Origin: Flavobacteriaceae bacterium
GTDB lineage: Bacteria > Bacteroidota > Bacteroidia > Flavobacteriales > Flavobacteriaceae
Assembly (NCBI GenBank): GCA_026988355.1
Contig: JALSLK010000079.1
Coordinates: 1-44,355 of the forward strand
Reading direction: 5' to 3'
DNA: 44,355 bases
Shown: positions 19,007 to 27,807 of the stretch, piece after piece
Layout: each line of letters starts with the position of its first letter
Position numbering within the stretch: the first letter of the stretch is position 1
Made by a program: the position numbers and the translations under genes
The notes under the pieces: generated by a model
What the model was told of the DNA's origin: nothing
Database searches by the model: none
Seen by the model: the letters and a program-made list of their open reading frames with translations, nothing else

Positions 19007-19228
19007 TTAGTTATTGAGCTTTTGTAACTGCTTATTTACAGAATATAAAGATATTAAAACACCAATTATGGTAAATACCATTGTAAACAATTTGAAATTT
19101 TGTGGATATTTTGTATCTAACCATTTACCTAAGTAAACCATTAGGTATATAGTTGCTCCCATTTGGAAAGCAATTCCAGTAAGTTGTAAAAATTTACTAC
19201 GCTGTTTTTTCGGATTTTCCTTTTCCAT
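19007..19228 (-). CDS. atpZ: AtpZ/AtpI-type ATP synthase accessory protein
   Basis: Protein of 73 residues with two membrane helices (about 14-31 and 45-62) and a basic N-terminus (KENPKKQRSK). The first helix contains GIAFQMGATIYLMVYLGKWLD, matching the AtpZ pattern. AtpZ with AtpI is thought to form a cation channel or assembly factor for Fo. Its ATG lies inside the bactofilin gene, overlapping by 32 bases in another frame; there is no later Met before the conserved helix, so the overlap seems real. Confidence 0.85.
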   Translation of the reverse strand: MEKENPKKQRSKFLQLTGIAFQMGATIYLMVYLGKWLDTKYPQNFKLFTMVFTIIGVLISLYSVNKQLQKLNN

Positions 19229-19604
19229 GTTTTAGTTCTTTAACACCACCTTTCATAGAACAGTTCACATTAAAAATTGCGCCAGGCTCTACAGAGAGTT
19301 TACTCATAGATACTTCTCCTTGTACTTTTGCTGTTTGTTTTAAAGTTAATAATTGATTTACAGTTAATTCTCCAGAAATTGTTCCTTCGATGTCTGCATT
19401 GTTACAAATAGTTTTACCTTTAATAACACCGCCTTTTCCTACAATTACTCTACCTGATGTTTTAATAGATCCCTCTATAGTTCCGTCAATTCTAAAATCT
19501 CCTTCCGAAATAATATCCCCAATAAAAGTGGTGTTTTTTGCAAGTATATTTCTTTCTACAGCTTGATTTGTATTACTAGGTTTGCTTTTTTTGTCTGAAA
19601 ACAT
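19197..19604 (-). CDS. Bactofilin (polymer-forming cytoskeletal protein)
   Basis: Protein of 135 residues of the bactofilin family, which builds non-polar filaments without nucleotide and acts in cell shape or envelope positioning. The central part (about 20-110) has the repetitive short-strand pattern of a right-handed beta helix: FIGDIISEGDFRIDGTIEG, GRVIVGKGGVIKGK, CNNADIEGTISGEL, TAKVQGEVSMSKL. The N- and C-terminal tails are polar and short. It lies 24 bases after porW and overlaps atpZ by 32 bases, so it links the envelope and energy genes in one transcript. Confidence 0.9.
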   Translation of the reverse strand: MFSDKKSKPSNTNQAVERNILAKNTTFIGDIISEGDFRIDGTIEGSIKTSGRVIVGKGGVIKGKTICNNADIEGTISGELTVNQLLTLKQTAKVQGEVSMSKLSVEPGAIFNVNCSMKGGVKELKHGKGKSEKTA

Positions 19605-19628
19605 AATATGTTGTGATTTAGTTGTTGT

Positions 19629-22016
19629 TTATTTTTTTGGACTTGGAGGTCCTTTTTGTGTATTATTTTTTATTCGTTTAAACATTTCATCTTTAGAGGG
19701 AAGGTTACCAAGATTCTTTATGGTTTTCTTTTTGGGACTGTATTTTCTTTTTGGAATGCTATTTTTTGTTTTATTTGGTACTTGAATTTTTTCTTTTTCA
19801 ATATTACCATTTAGACTAGCAATAACTCTTATTGCATGTTTGCCTTCCTCTGTATTTGGATAATTTACAGCAACAAAATTTAAAGCAGTAATAAAATCAT
19901 TTTTATTGGTGGTTTTTGCTATAGTATATGCCTTTAATAATTCAAATTTTGGTACAATAGGCATGTTAGCAAATTTTAAAATTGATTGTGTACAATTTTT
20001 TAAAACGGCGTCATATTGTTTCTCGGTATATAATTTATAGGTATTTTTATATACATTCTCGGGAGAATTTTTATCCGTATCTTTTAGTATAGCTTTAGGG
20101 TTTTTAATAATTTTAGCATATTTCGATTCTGCATATTCTGTAGTTATTTTATTTTTATAATAATCACTTTTAGGAATATCAAAATTTTTAAAGGCTTTAT
20201 ATAAATGATAGTACGTAGGTAAAATCATATTTTCTGAAGGAGAGAAGGATAATAATTTCTCTAATCTATTAGTTGCTAATTCGTATTTTTTGAATTGTTC
20301 TTTATAAATCAATCCCAAATTATAATACGCTTTATTCCGTTTGGTAGAAATGCTATCTATTGCAGTCTTTTTGGTCGGTATTTTGTCCAAATAATAGTTA
20401 AGGTCGAACTTTTTTGAAGTATCTGCAATATCCTCTATTGTTTCTTTTTCTTCTCCATCCTCATTAAAATTAGCAGATTGTGTGTTAGATAACCTCCAGT
20501 TATCCGTTAAATCTCTATTTCCCCAAATTTTTTGAAATTCAGCTTGTCCAAATCCAACGCTTTGTACATTATAAAAATAAAATGTGCTGCCATTTCCATT
20601 TAAGTTTACGTTTCCATTGCTAAAACTAGTACCAGAATTAACATTTTTTTTATTCTCTGCAATAATTCTATTTTCCTCTTCTTGTTTTTTTAATTTATCA
20701 ATATAAGTATTAAAAAAGTTCTCTTGTTCTTCTTTGCTCATGGCTAGGAGATCTAAGATACTATCATTTCTATGCACAATATTTTCCAGTCGAATAACTT
20801 GGTCTAAACCTTTGCGTTTCCGAATTAAACGTCTTATCCGTTTTGTGTTTTTATCTTTGGTAATATTTAATACGCTATCGTAATAAGATCCAGCATTTAA
20901 AAAATTTGCCATATCAAATTGAATATTACCAATTTCTTCGTAAGCTAAACTTTTTTGGTTTACTTGCGCTTGTTTTGTTCGAAGTGATTTTTTAAAATAC
21001 GAAATAGCTTCATCCGTATTATTGTTTACAATCGCTATTTTTCCTAATTGATAATAAATGCCATCTAAAAAAGGTCTATTATCTCTGTTTCTAGCTAGTT
21101 TTTTAAGTGATTTTATGAGAGTTTCGGTGCTATCTGTATCTTTATTGTAGTTTTTTGCACGTTCTAATTTTGCGTGTATTTTAAATCGATAAGGAGCTTT
21201 TTTATAAGCAATTAAAGCATCAAATGCATGGTTAGAAGAATCTATTTTTTGCTGTTGACGGTACAATTGCCCTAGTATAAATAAATTACGTGCTTTTTGA
21301 TTGTGATTTTTAGTTTTGTAAAGTAGCGTTGCGTCTAATAAATTTATTACCTGTTGTATGCTGTCTTGTTTTGAGTAACCCATTGCCATAGCCGTTAAAG
21401 CATCATGTCTTACAGCGTCAAGTAGGTTTTTATTTTGTAATAATAAATCTAATTTATAAATAGCTTCGTCTTCAATTCCTAAACGGATTAAAGATTTTGC
21501 ACTCCATATTCTTGCAGGATTAAAAAAAGAAGATTTAGGATATTTATCAATAATATATTTGAATGTTTCTAATGCAGGAACAAAACGTTGGTCGTAATAT
21601 CTAGCTTTTCCTAATAAAAAATAGGCATTATCAATTTGTTTGTTTCTCTCAGCTCCACCAATATTCATGGAGTGTTTTTGAATTGCTTTTACCGCTTTTT
21701 CTTCTGCTTTAGCAAAACCACCAGAAGCGCTTGTTTCGGTATTTGATTGTTTTGTAAGTGGCGCATTTGGTAAAGCGAGTTTGTCTTCAATTTTTAAAGG
21801 TTCGATAGGTAAAATATTCCAAAAGTCATCTTCGTAATTGTCATCTAACTGTTTTTTTTGAGCATTATACGCAACCTTACCATTATAAAGTACATTGTAT
21901 TTCGTCGTTGTTGCATGTAAAGTTCTGTTTAAAAAACGATCCTTTTTGGTCGAACAGCCAAATAGTAGTATCGCTAAAAAAGCAACTGTGATTATTATTT
22001 TCGATGTTAATTTCAA
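19629..22016 (-). CDS. porW: T9SS/gliding lipoprotein PorW (SprE) with TPR repeats
   Basis: Lipoprotein of 795 residues, needed in relatives for type IX secretion and gliding motility. The signal peptide ends in the lipobox LFGC with Cys21. The sequence just after it (CSTKKDRFLNR and TTKYNVLYNGKVAY) is the start I recognise from flavobacterial SprE/PorW proteins. The body is helical tetratricopeptide-like repeats, for example AYFLLGKARYYDQRFVPAL and IYYQLGKIAIVNNNTDEAI. The last 60 residues are basic and Pro/Lys-rich. It heads the run porW-bactofilin-atpZ-atpB onward. Its function fits the three T9SS cargo proteins in this window. Confidence 0.88.
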   Translation of the reverse strand: MKLTSKIIITVAFLAILLFGCSTKKDRFLNRTLHATTTKYNVLYNGKVAYNAQKKQLDDNYEDDFWNILPIEPLKIEDKLALPNAPLTKQSNTETSASGGFAKAEEKAVKAIQKHSMNIGGAERNKQIDNAYFLLGKARYYDQRFVPALETFKYIIDKYPKSSFFNPARIWSAKSLIRLGIEDEAIYKLDLLLQNKNLLDAVRHDALTAMAMGYSKQDSIQQVINLLDATLLYKTKNHNQKARNLFILGQLYRQQQKIDSSNHAFDALIAYKKAPYRFKIHAKLERAKNYNKDTDSTETLIKSLKKLARNRDNRPFLDGIYYQLGKIAIVNNNTDEAISYFKKSLRTKQAQVNQKSLAYEEIGNIQFDMANFLNAGSYYDSVLNITKDKNTKRIRRLIRKRKGLDQVIRLENIVHRNDSILDLLAMSKEEQENFFNTYIDKLKKQEEENRIIAENKKNVNSGTSFSNGNVNLNGNGSTFYFYNVQSVGFGQAEFQKIWGNRDLTDNWRLSNTQSANFNEDGEEKETIEDIADTSKKFDLNYYLDKIPTKKTAIDSISTKRNKAYYNLGLIYKEQFKKYELATNRLEKLLSFSPSENMILPTYYHLYKAFKNFDIPKSDYYKNKITTEYAESKYAKIIKNPKAILKDTDKNSPENVYKNTYKLYTEKQYDAVLKNCTQSILKFANMPIVPKFELLKAYTIAKTTNKNDFITALNFVAVNYPNTEEGKHAIRVIASLNGNIEKEKIQVPNKTKNSIPKRKYSPKKKTIKNLGNLPSKDEMFKRIKNNTQKGPPSPKK

Positions 22017-22085
22017 ACTGTTTTTTTTTGTACTTTATATAAACTAAATTCTTTACTTATTATTGTAGGGAATTGGTTTGGTTTG

Positions 22086-22093
22086 CAAAAATA
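22086..22093 (-). promoter_or_regulatory. Putative -7 promoter element for the porW-atp transcript
   Basis: Minus-strand TATTTTTG, matching TAnnTTTG, about 70 bases before porW. No TTG is evident at -33. It would serve the whole unit down to atpG unless internal promoters exist. Confidence 0.35.
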
Positions 22094-22170
22094 CAAATAA
22101 TTTAAGAATTTTTGTGAATTAGTTTTTTTAGTTGTGCTTTTTGAGTAGAGATGAAACAAACTAGCAAAAA

Positions 22171-23433
22171 TTAATTAGAGGTATTTTTACTGGCAATCCA
22201 TTTGGATAAATATTTAGTACTATTTAAAGTGTGATGATGTAAAAGTGCACCAAAAAAGTTATTCATTCTGTGTTTTTCTAAGTTTTTTTGAGTTTCATTA
22301 ATTTTATGAATTAAGAGTTTGGAATATTTTTTTTTGTTGTAAAGGCGATTTAGTATCTCAATACCATTTTGTTGCGCTTTTTTCCATAATATTTCGGTAG
22401 TATACAATGCAACGGTTTCGTTTATAATATCATTTGAGTTGGTTGCGATTCTTCCACACCAATCTAAATCGCCATACATGGCTTCTGCGCCAATAGGCGT
22501 TGTGATGCTAGGAGTTCCGTTTTGCATAGCTTCGATAAATTTGCCTTTGAGACCTGCGCCAAAACGAATAGGAGCGAGGCAAATTCTACTATTTTGGATT
22601 GCATTATTTGCATTGTTAATTTTACCATGAATTATAAAACGTTCTTTTTTATTGTGTAATTGATTCACTTTTTGTGAGGTATATGCGCCATAAATATGTA
22701 AAGAGACATGAGGTAATTTTTTAGATAATGTAGGCCAAATTTCTTTTTTTAAATACAAGACAGTATCGAAATTTGGTTGATGTAAAAAATTTCCGATGAA
22801 ATATATATTTTCTCTATCTTTAAAAGTTGGTAATTTTTTTATTGTGTTTGGATTTATCTCATCAAGTAAAAACGGAACATAAAGTAGTAGTTTGCTATCT
22901 ACTTTAAATAGTTTTGTAAGCAGTTTTATCTCATAAAGAGAAATGATTAAAGAAATATCGCATCGTAAAATACTGGCAATTTCTCTTTTTGCAATGGCCG
23001 CTTTTATTAAATCGTTTTTAGAAAATTCTTTCTTTTGTTTTATGGCAATTTCTCTAGTTTTTCTTAGGCAATGTAAATCTTCGGTGTCTAAAATTCGCAA
23101 AGAGTTTGGTAGAATTTCAGCGACACGCCAACCAAATTGCTCTTCAATAATAAAACGATCAAAGATTATAATATTTGGATTTATTTTCAATAAAAAATCA
23201 TTAAAATTATCGTTGTTGAGTTCGATAGTATGCGATTTGATTGTTAAAATAGATAAATCAAAAGCAAATTCGCTTTTAGCAGAAGTACTCGCATACGAAA
23301 TGTGCCAATTTTGAGTTTGAAAAGCTTCTATTAATTGTAGCATTCTACTTCCTGCAGCAGAAGAATTTGGCTCAACCCAAACCGAAGAAAGGATTAGAAT
23401 TTTATTTTCAGATTTTGTATTAGGAAGATTCAA
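22171..23433 (-). CDS. Glycosyltransferase, GT4-like fold
   Basis: Cytoplasmic glycosyltransferase of 420 residues with the GT-B fold pattern. The N-terminal half has the acceptor-side domain (ILILSSVWVEPNSSAAGSRM at the start). The C-terminal half has the nucleotide-sugar domain: NIYFIGNFLHQPNFDTV, HVSLHIYGAYTS and the key block CLAPIRFGAGLKGKFIEAMQNG, where the Lys and the Glu of KFIEAM bind the donor, followed by GTPSITTPIGAEAM. Donor and acceptor are unknown. It lies 11 bases downstream of the nucleoside phosphorylase gene and is probably co-transcribed with it, although no shared pathway is evident. No other polysaccharide genes are close. Confidence 0.85.
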   Translation of the reverse strand: MNLPNTKSENKILILSSVWVEPNSSAAGSRMLQLIEAFQTQNWHISYASTSAKSEFAFDLSILTIKSHTIELNNDNFNDFLLKINPNIIIFDRFIIEEQFGWRVAEILPNSLRILDTEDLHCLRKTREIAIKQKKEFSKNDLIKAAIAKREIASILRCDISLIISLYEIKLLTKLFKVDSKLLLYVPFLLDEINPNTIKKLPTFKDRENIYFIGNFLHQPNFDTVLYLKKEIWPTLSKKLPHVSLHIYGAYTSQKVNQLHNKKERFIIHGKINNANNAIQNSRICLAPIRFGAGLKGKFIEAMQNGTPSITTPIGAEAMYGDLDWCGRIATNSNDIINETVALYTTEILWKKAQQNGIEILNRLYNKKKYSKLLIHKINETQKNLEKHRMNNFFGALLHHHTLNSTKYLSKWIASKNTSN

Positions 23434-23444
23434 TTTACTAAAAA

Positions 23445-24317
23445 TTAAACAACTAATTTATTTAAAGTATACGTAATAAGATTTTCTACGGCTTTATATG
23501 GGTCTTGACTAAATGTGCCATTTGCTCTATTGGCAATAATTGCATTCATAGATACTGCATGATGCCCAAGTAATTTAGATAATCCATAAATTGCAGAAGT
23601 TTCCATTTCTAAATTTGTAATACGAATACCCTTAAAGTTAAAGGAGTCAATTTTGCGATTAAGATTATTGTCTTGAATCGCTAAACGTAAAATTCTACCT
23701 TGTGGTCCATAAAAGCCTCCAGCAGTTCCAGTAATTCCAGAAAAAATAGAGTCCGATATTAATTTTTTTTCTAGTTCACTACTATTTTGAACGATATAAG
23801 GTCTGGATTTTCTATTGTCGTAATCGGTGTGTTTTATAAAGGCGTCTTCCATTTTGTTTTCTAAAATGTGTTTGCAATCGTAAGCATGTAACATGCCATC
23901 AAAACCAAGTCCATATTTTGCTAAAACAAAGCTATCTACAGGAATGTCTTTTTGTACCGATCCAGAAGTTCCGATTCTTACAATGGTTAATGATGTCTGT
24001 TTTTCTTTAACCGTTCTTGTTTTTAAATCGATGTTTACTAATGCATCCAATTCATTAATAACAATATCTATATTATCAGGTCCAATACCAGTAGAAATAA
24101 CGCTCAAACGTTTGCCTTTAAAAGCACCAGTAATTGTTCTAAATTCTCTTTTTTGTGTCTCAAATTCAATAGAGTCGAAATGTTTGGCAACTTTTGGAAC
24201 GCGATTTTGATCGCCTACAAAAATGATGGTATCTCCAATATTTTCAGGTTGTAGGTTTAAGTGATAAATACTTCCGTCAGGATTAAGGATTAATTCAGAT
24301 TCAGCTATTCTTTTCAT
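23445..24317 (-). CDS. Nucleoside phosphorylase, uridine-phosphorylase-like
   Basis: Enzyme of 290 residues of the PNP/UDP phosphorylase family, which splits nucleosides with phosphate for salvage. Conserved features are IIFVGDQNRVPKVAKHFD near the start, the phosphate and substrate region VRIGTSGSVQKDIPVDSFVLA, and the late active-site block ITNLEMETSAIYGLSKLLGHHAVS, whose METS Glu contacts the ribose. The overall pattern is closer to uridine phosphorylase than to purine enzymes, but the base preference cannot be settled by eye. An exact -7 motif lies 26 bases upstream. Confidence 0.88.
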   Translation of the reverse strand: MKRIAESELILNPDGSIYHLNLQPENIGDTIIFVGDQNRVPKVAKHFDSIEFETQKREFRTITGAFKGKRLSVISTGIGPDNIDIVINELDALVNIDLKTRTVKEKQTSLTIVRIGTSGSVQKDIPVDSFVLAKYGLGFDGMLHAYDCKHILENKMEDAFIKHTDYDNRKSRPYIVQNSSELEKKLISDSIFSGITGTAGGFYGPQGRILRLAIQDNNLNRKIDSFNFKGIRITNLEMETSAIYGLSKLLGHHAVSMNAIIANRANGTFSQDPYKAVENLITYTLNKLVV

Positions 24318-24342
24318 CTTCGTTAGGATTTAAAATAAGGAA

Positions 24343-24350
24343 CAAATTTA
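24343..24350 (-). promoter_or_regulatory. Putative -7 promoter element for the phosphorylase gene
   Basis: Minus-strand TAAATTTG, matching TAnnTTTG, 25 bases before the start codon of the phosphorylase gene. No -33 TTG at normal spacing. Confidence 0.4.
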
Positions 24351-24478
24351 CAAAAAGGAGAGGTACTATTGTTGTTTTTTTAAATTTTATCTTGGATGTG
24401 TTAAATAATGTTAAAGTAATTAACATTATTTCGTTAATAAATAATAAAGACCTTTTAAGAAACAGAATCATTTAAGAG

Positions 24479-24486
24479 TATCTTTG
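24479..24486 (+). promoter_or_regulatory. -7 promoter element for the TonB-dependent receptor
   Basis: TATCTTTG matches TAnnTTTG and lies 24 bases before the ATG at 24511. The TTG at 24484 that could be taken as a start codon is part of this element, which supports the ATG as the real start. Confidence 0.5.
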
Positions 24487-24510
24487 CAAGATAATCAAAA
24501 CACAAACACA

Positions 24511-27500
24511 ATGAAGAAAAAAATAGTAGTTATTATTTTATTATTAGTTGGTTTTTGGGGATTCTCCCAAACAACAACAGCATCGATGCGAGGTACGATA
24601 TTAGATGCGCAAGATCAACCACTAGCAGGAGCAAGTGTAGTTGCGTTGCATACACCATCTGGAACATCTTATGGCTCAGTAACCCAATTTAATGGATCAT
24701 ATAATATTCAAAATATGAGAATTGGAGGACCATATACAATTACGGTTAGCTTTGTAGGTTTTAAAACAGAAACTATTGAAAATGTTAATTTAAAATTAGG
24801 AGAAAAATTAAAATTAAGTATTAAGTTAAATGAAGAAGCATCCGAATTGGCAGAAGTAGTAATATCTGCACCTTCAAAAAATTCGATTATAAATAGTGGA
24901 AGAACAGGAGCATCGACCAGCATTGGTAGAAAAAAAATTGAGGCATTACCAACCATTTCAAGATCTATTAATGATTTTACAAGATTAAACCCATCATCTG
25001 ATGGAAACTCTTTTGGAGGAGGAAATAATAAAATGAACAATTTGTCTTTAGATGGTTCGATTTTTAACAATCCGTTTGGATTAGATGGAGGAACACCAGG
25101 AAGTCAAACCAATGCACAGCCAATTTCTTTAGATGCAATTGATCAAATTCAGGTAGAACTAGCACCTTACGATGTAACTTCTTCAGGATTTACAGGAGCT
25201 TCAATTAATGCAGTTACAAAATCAGGAACAAATACGTTTCACGGAAGTGTATTCGGATTTTTTAGAAATGAGAGTTTAACAGGAAATACGATTGAAAATG
25301 AAGAGATTTTTCAAGGAAAATTAGAACATTTACAAGCTGGATTTAGTATTGGAGGACCAATCATTAAAAATAAATTATTCTTTTTTGCAAATGCAGAAAT
25401 TGAAAAAAGAGACGATTTAGTAACTGGATTTAGAGCAAATAATGGCGGAGAGCCAGTTGGTAACGGTGTTTCGAGAGTTTTAAGAACAGATATGATTGCT
25501 GTTTCAAATGCATTGGCAAATTTAGGTTACGATACAGGAGGATTCGAAAATTTATTACATGCAACAGATAATGTAAAATTTATTGCAAAATTAGATTGGA
25601 ATATTAACGATAATCACTCTTTAACAGCAACCTATAATCAATTAGATGCCTCGAGAGATAAACCAGCACATCCATCTGCATTTTTTAATAGAGGACCAAA
25701 TCAAAATACATTGCAATTTGAAAATTCATCCTATGAAATTAATAACAAAATACAATCTGCATTAATTGAATTAAAATCTAGATTTGGAAATAAATACTCG
25801 AATAATTTACAAGTTGGTTATACCCATTTTGATGATTTTAGAACTCCTTTTTCTAAACCAGCACCGACAATTACCATTGTAAAAGATGGTTCGCCATATA
25901 TTATTGCAGGTCACGAACCTTTTTCAATCAATAATAAATTAGATCAAACAGTATTTCAAGCAACAAACAACTTTAAAATATTCGTTGGAAGACATACAGT
26001 AACCTTAGGAGCAGCATTCGAGAAATTTGAATTTGATAACTCCTTTAATCTAGGAACTTATGGAGCAAGAGGATTATTTTTTGAAACCGTAGGAGGAAAT
26101 ACACCAATAGCAGATTTTTTAGCTTATGCAGCAGATCCAGCAGGTTTAGCAGTAGACTTAGCGACAGCACAAACTACTTTTGATGATAAAGAAGCAAATG
26201 GAACTTGGAGTTTGGCAGAAACCAATGTAGGACAATTGTCTTTTTATGCACAAGATGAATTTGCTGTGACGGAAGATTTTACATTAACATTTGGTTTACG
26301 AATGGATAAAGCAATGTTTTTTGATACAGAAACAAAAATTCAAGAAAATATAGATAGAGATGGCTTTGCTTACGACCCATCTATTCCATATTTTGATCAA
26401 AATGGAAATACAACCTTTTACGATAGTACAAAGTTACCAAACGATAACCATTGGTTATTATCGCCAAGGTTAGGAATTAATTGGGATATTAAAGGAGATA
26501 AAACACAACAATTAAGAGGAGGATTAGGCGTATTTACTGGTCGTTTGCCTTTTGTGTGGATAGGAAATCAAGTACAAAATGTAAATTCTTTCTTTTATAC
26601 GGTTGTAGATAAAAATTTTAAATTTCCACAAGTGTTTAGATCAAGTTTAGGGTACGACCGTAAATTTAAAAATGGAATTACTGCATCCGTAGATGTTTTG
26701 TACTCTAAAAATATCAATGCAATTTTCGCAAACAATATAGGTCTAGGAAATCCTACAGGTTCCTTACAAGGTCCTGGGTCAAGACCAATTTACCAAGCAG
26801 CAGACATTACAAATAATGCATGGTCTGTAAATAATACGAATATTGGGAACTCGTTTAATTTTACCGCAGAAATTAAAAAGAATTTTGCAAAAAACTTGAG
26901 CTTAAGTATCGCATACGATTACTTAAATGCAAAAGATGCAATTTCTCCTACCGAAGAAATTACCAATGCAACATTTGGCGCAAATCCAACAATAGGTAAT
27001 GTAAATAGAGCAAGATCTGCACATTCTAAGTTTGGACACGAACATCGTTTTGTAGGTTCGGCAACAAAAAAATTTACTTATGGAAATGGAAGATGGGCAA
27101 CATCACTAGCAACATTCTTTGAAGCATCTAAAACAGGTAGATTTAGTTATGTATATGGAGGAGATATTAACGGAGATGGTTCAGCACAAAACGATTTGAT
27201 TTATATTCCAACAAATACAGAAATTAATGCAATGAATTTTTCAGGTACAACAGTAGAGCAAAATACACAAAGAGCAGCTTTAGAAAATTACATCCAGCAA
27301 GATTCTTATTTGAACGCTAATAGAGGTAAGTTTTCAGAGAGAAATGCAAATTTAGCACCATGGTTTACTAATTTTGATGTTCGTTTGGCACAAGATTTTA
27401 ATTTTGGATCTGATAAAGATAAAAAAATACAATTTACGGTTGATATTTTAAACTTTGGAAACTTTTTATCATCAAATTGGGGATTGCGACAAATTCCTGT

Positions 27501-27645
27501 AAATACACAACCAATAGGAGTTAGTGTTGATAATACTGGTAATCCAACCTATTCTTTTGATACAACACAAACAACAACATTTACAAACGATTTAAGTTTG
27601 TTATCTCGTTGGCAAATGCAATTTGGTTTGCGATTTGTGTTTTAA
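24511..27645 (+). CDS. TonB-dependent receptor, Oar-like
   Basis: Large outer-membrane receptor of 1044 residues. The signal peptide covers residues 1-20 (MKKKIVV to GFSQ). A carboxypeptidase-regulatory-like domain follows (about 24-110: ASMRGTILDAQDQPLAGASV at its start, VSFVGFKTETIENV within), then the plug domain (about 110-240, including GFTGASINAVTKSGTNTFHG) and a long beta-barrel with many aromatic strands ending in QMQFGLRFVF. This architecture matches the Oar group, which differs from SusC in lacking a partner SusD; none is adjacent. I chose the ATG at 24511, not the TTG at 24484, because the signal peptide starts there and the TTG lies in the promoter. Substrate is unknown; large barrels of this type may take up peptides or proteins. 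A strong terminator follows. Confidence 0.92.
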   Translation: MKKKIVVIILLLVGFWGFSQTTTASMRGTILDAQDQPLAGASVVALHTPSGTSYGSVTQFNGSYNIQNMRIGGPYTITVSFVGFKTETIENVNLKLGEKLKLSIKLNEEASELAEVVISAPSKNSIINSGRTGASTSIGRKKIEALPTISRSINDFTRLNPSSDGNSFGGGNNKMNNLSLDGSIFNNPFGLDGGTPGSQTNAQPISLDAIDQIQVELAPYDVTSSGFTGASINAVTKSGTNTFHGSVFGFFRNESLTGNTIENEEIFQGKLEHLQAGFSIGGPIIKNKLFFFANAEIEKRDDLVTGFRANNGGEPVGNGVSRVLRTDMIAVSNALANLGYDTGGFENLLHATDNVKFIAKLDWNINDNHSLTATYNQLDASRDKPAHPSAFFNRGPNQNTLQFENSSYEINNKIQSALIELKSRFGNKYSNNLQVGYTHFDDFRTPFSKPAPTITIVKDGSPYIIAGHEPFSINNKLDQTVFQATNNFKIFVGRHTVTLGAAFEKFEFDNSFNLGTYGARGLFFETVGGNTPIADFLAYAADPAGLAVDLATAQTTFDDKEANGTWSLAETNVGQLSFYAQDEFAVTEDFTLTFGLRMDKAMFFDTETKIQENIDRDGFAYDPSIPYFDQNGNTTFYDSTKLPNDNHWLLSPRLGINWDIKGDKTQQLRGGLGVFTGRLPFVWIGNQVQNVNSFFYTVVDKNFKFPQVFRSSLGYDRKFKNGITASVDVLYSKNINAIFANNIGLGNPTGSLQGPGSRPIYQAADITNNAWSVNNTNIGNSFNFTAEIKKNFAKNLSLSIAYDYLNAKDAISPTEEITNATFGANPTIGNVNRARSAHSKFGHEHRFVGSATKKFTYGNGRWATSLATFFEASKTGRFSYVYGGDINGDGSAQNDLIYIPTNTEINAMNFSGTTVEQNTQRAALENYIQQDSYLNANRGKFSERNANLAPWFTNFDVRLAQDFNFGSDKDKKIQFTVDILNFGNFLSSNWGLRQIPVNTQPIGVSVDNTGNPTYSFDTTQTTTFTNDLSLLSRWQMQFGLRFVF

Positions 27646-27699
27646 TCCATAATAACCTAAGTTCGAATAATAATTTGTTTACAGCTTAGATTAGATTTT

Positions 27700-27742
27700 A
27701 CACAAAAAAAGCTACTCTTTAAAGGAGTAGCTTTTTTTGTGT
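27700..27742. terminator. Bidirectional terminator between TonB receptor and M23 peptidase genes
   Basis: Perfect 18-bp inverted repeat ACACAAAAAAAGCTACTC with a seven-base loop. The A-tract on the left and T-tract on the right serve both converging genes. Confidence 0.92.
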
Positions 27743-27807
27743 CATGGAGCTTTTAATCCAAATAATGCATTACAAAACCCTACTGCATAATTCGGATTTA
27801 ATTAACG

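Noticed and set aside
24484-24510. TTG start at 24484 for the TonB-dependent receptor
   Set aside because: The TTG is part of a -7 promoter element, and the signal peptide starts at the ATG at 24511.
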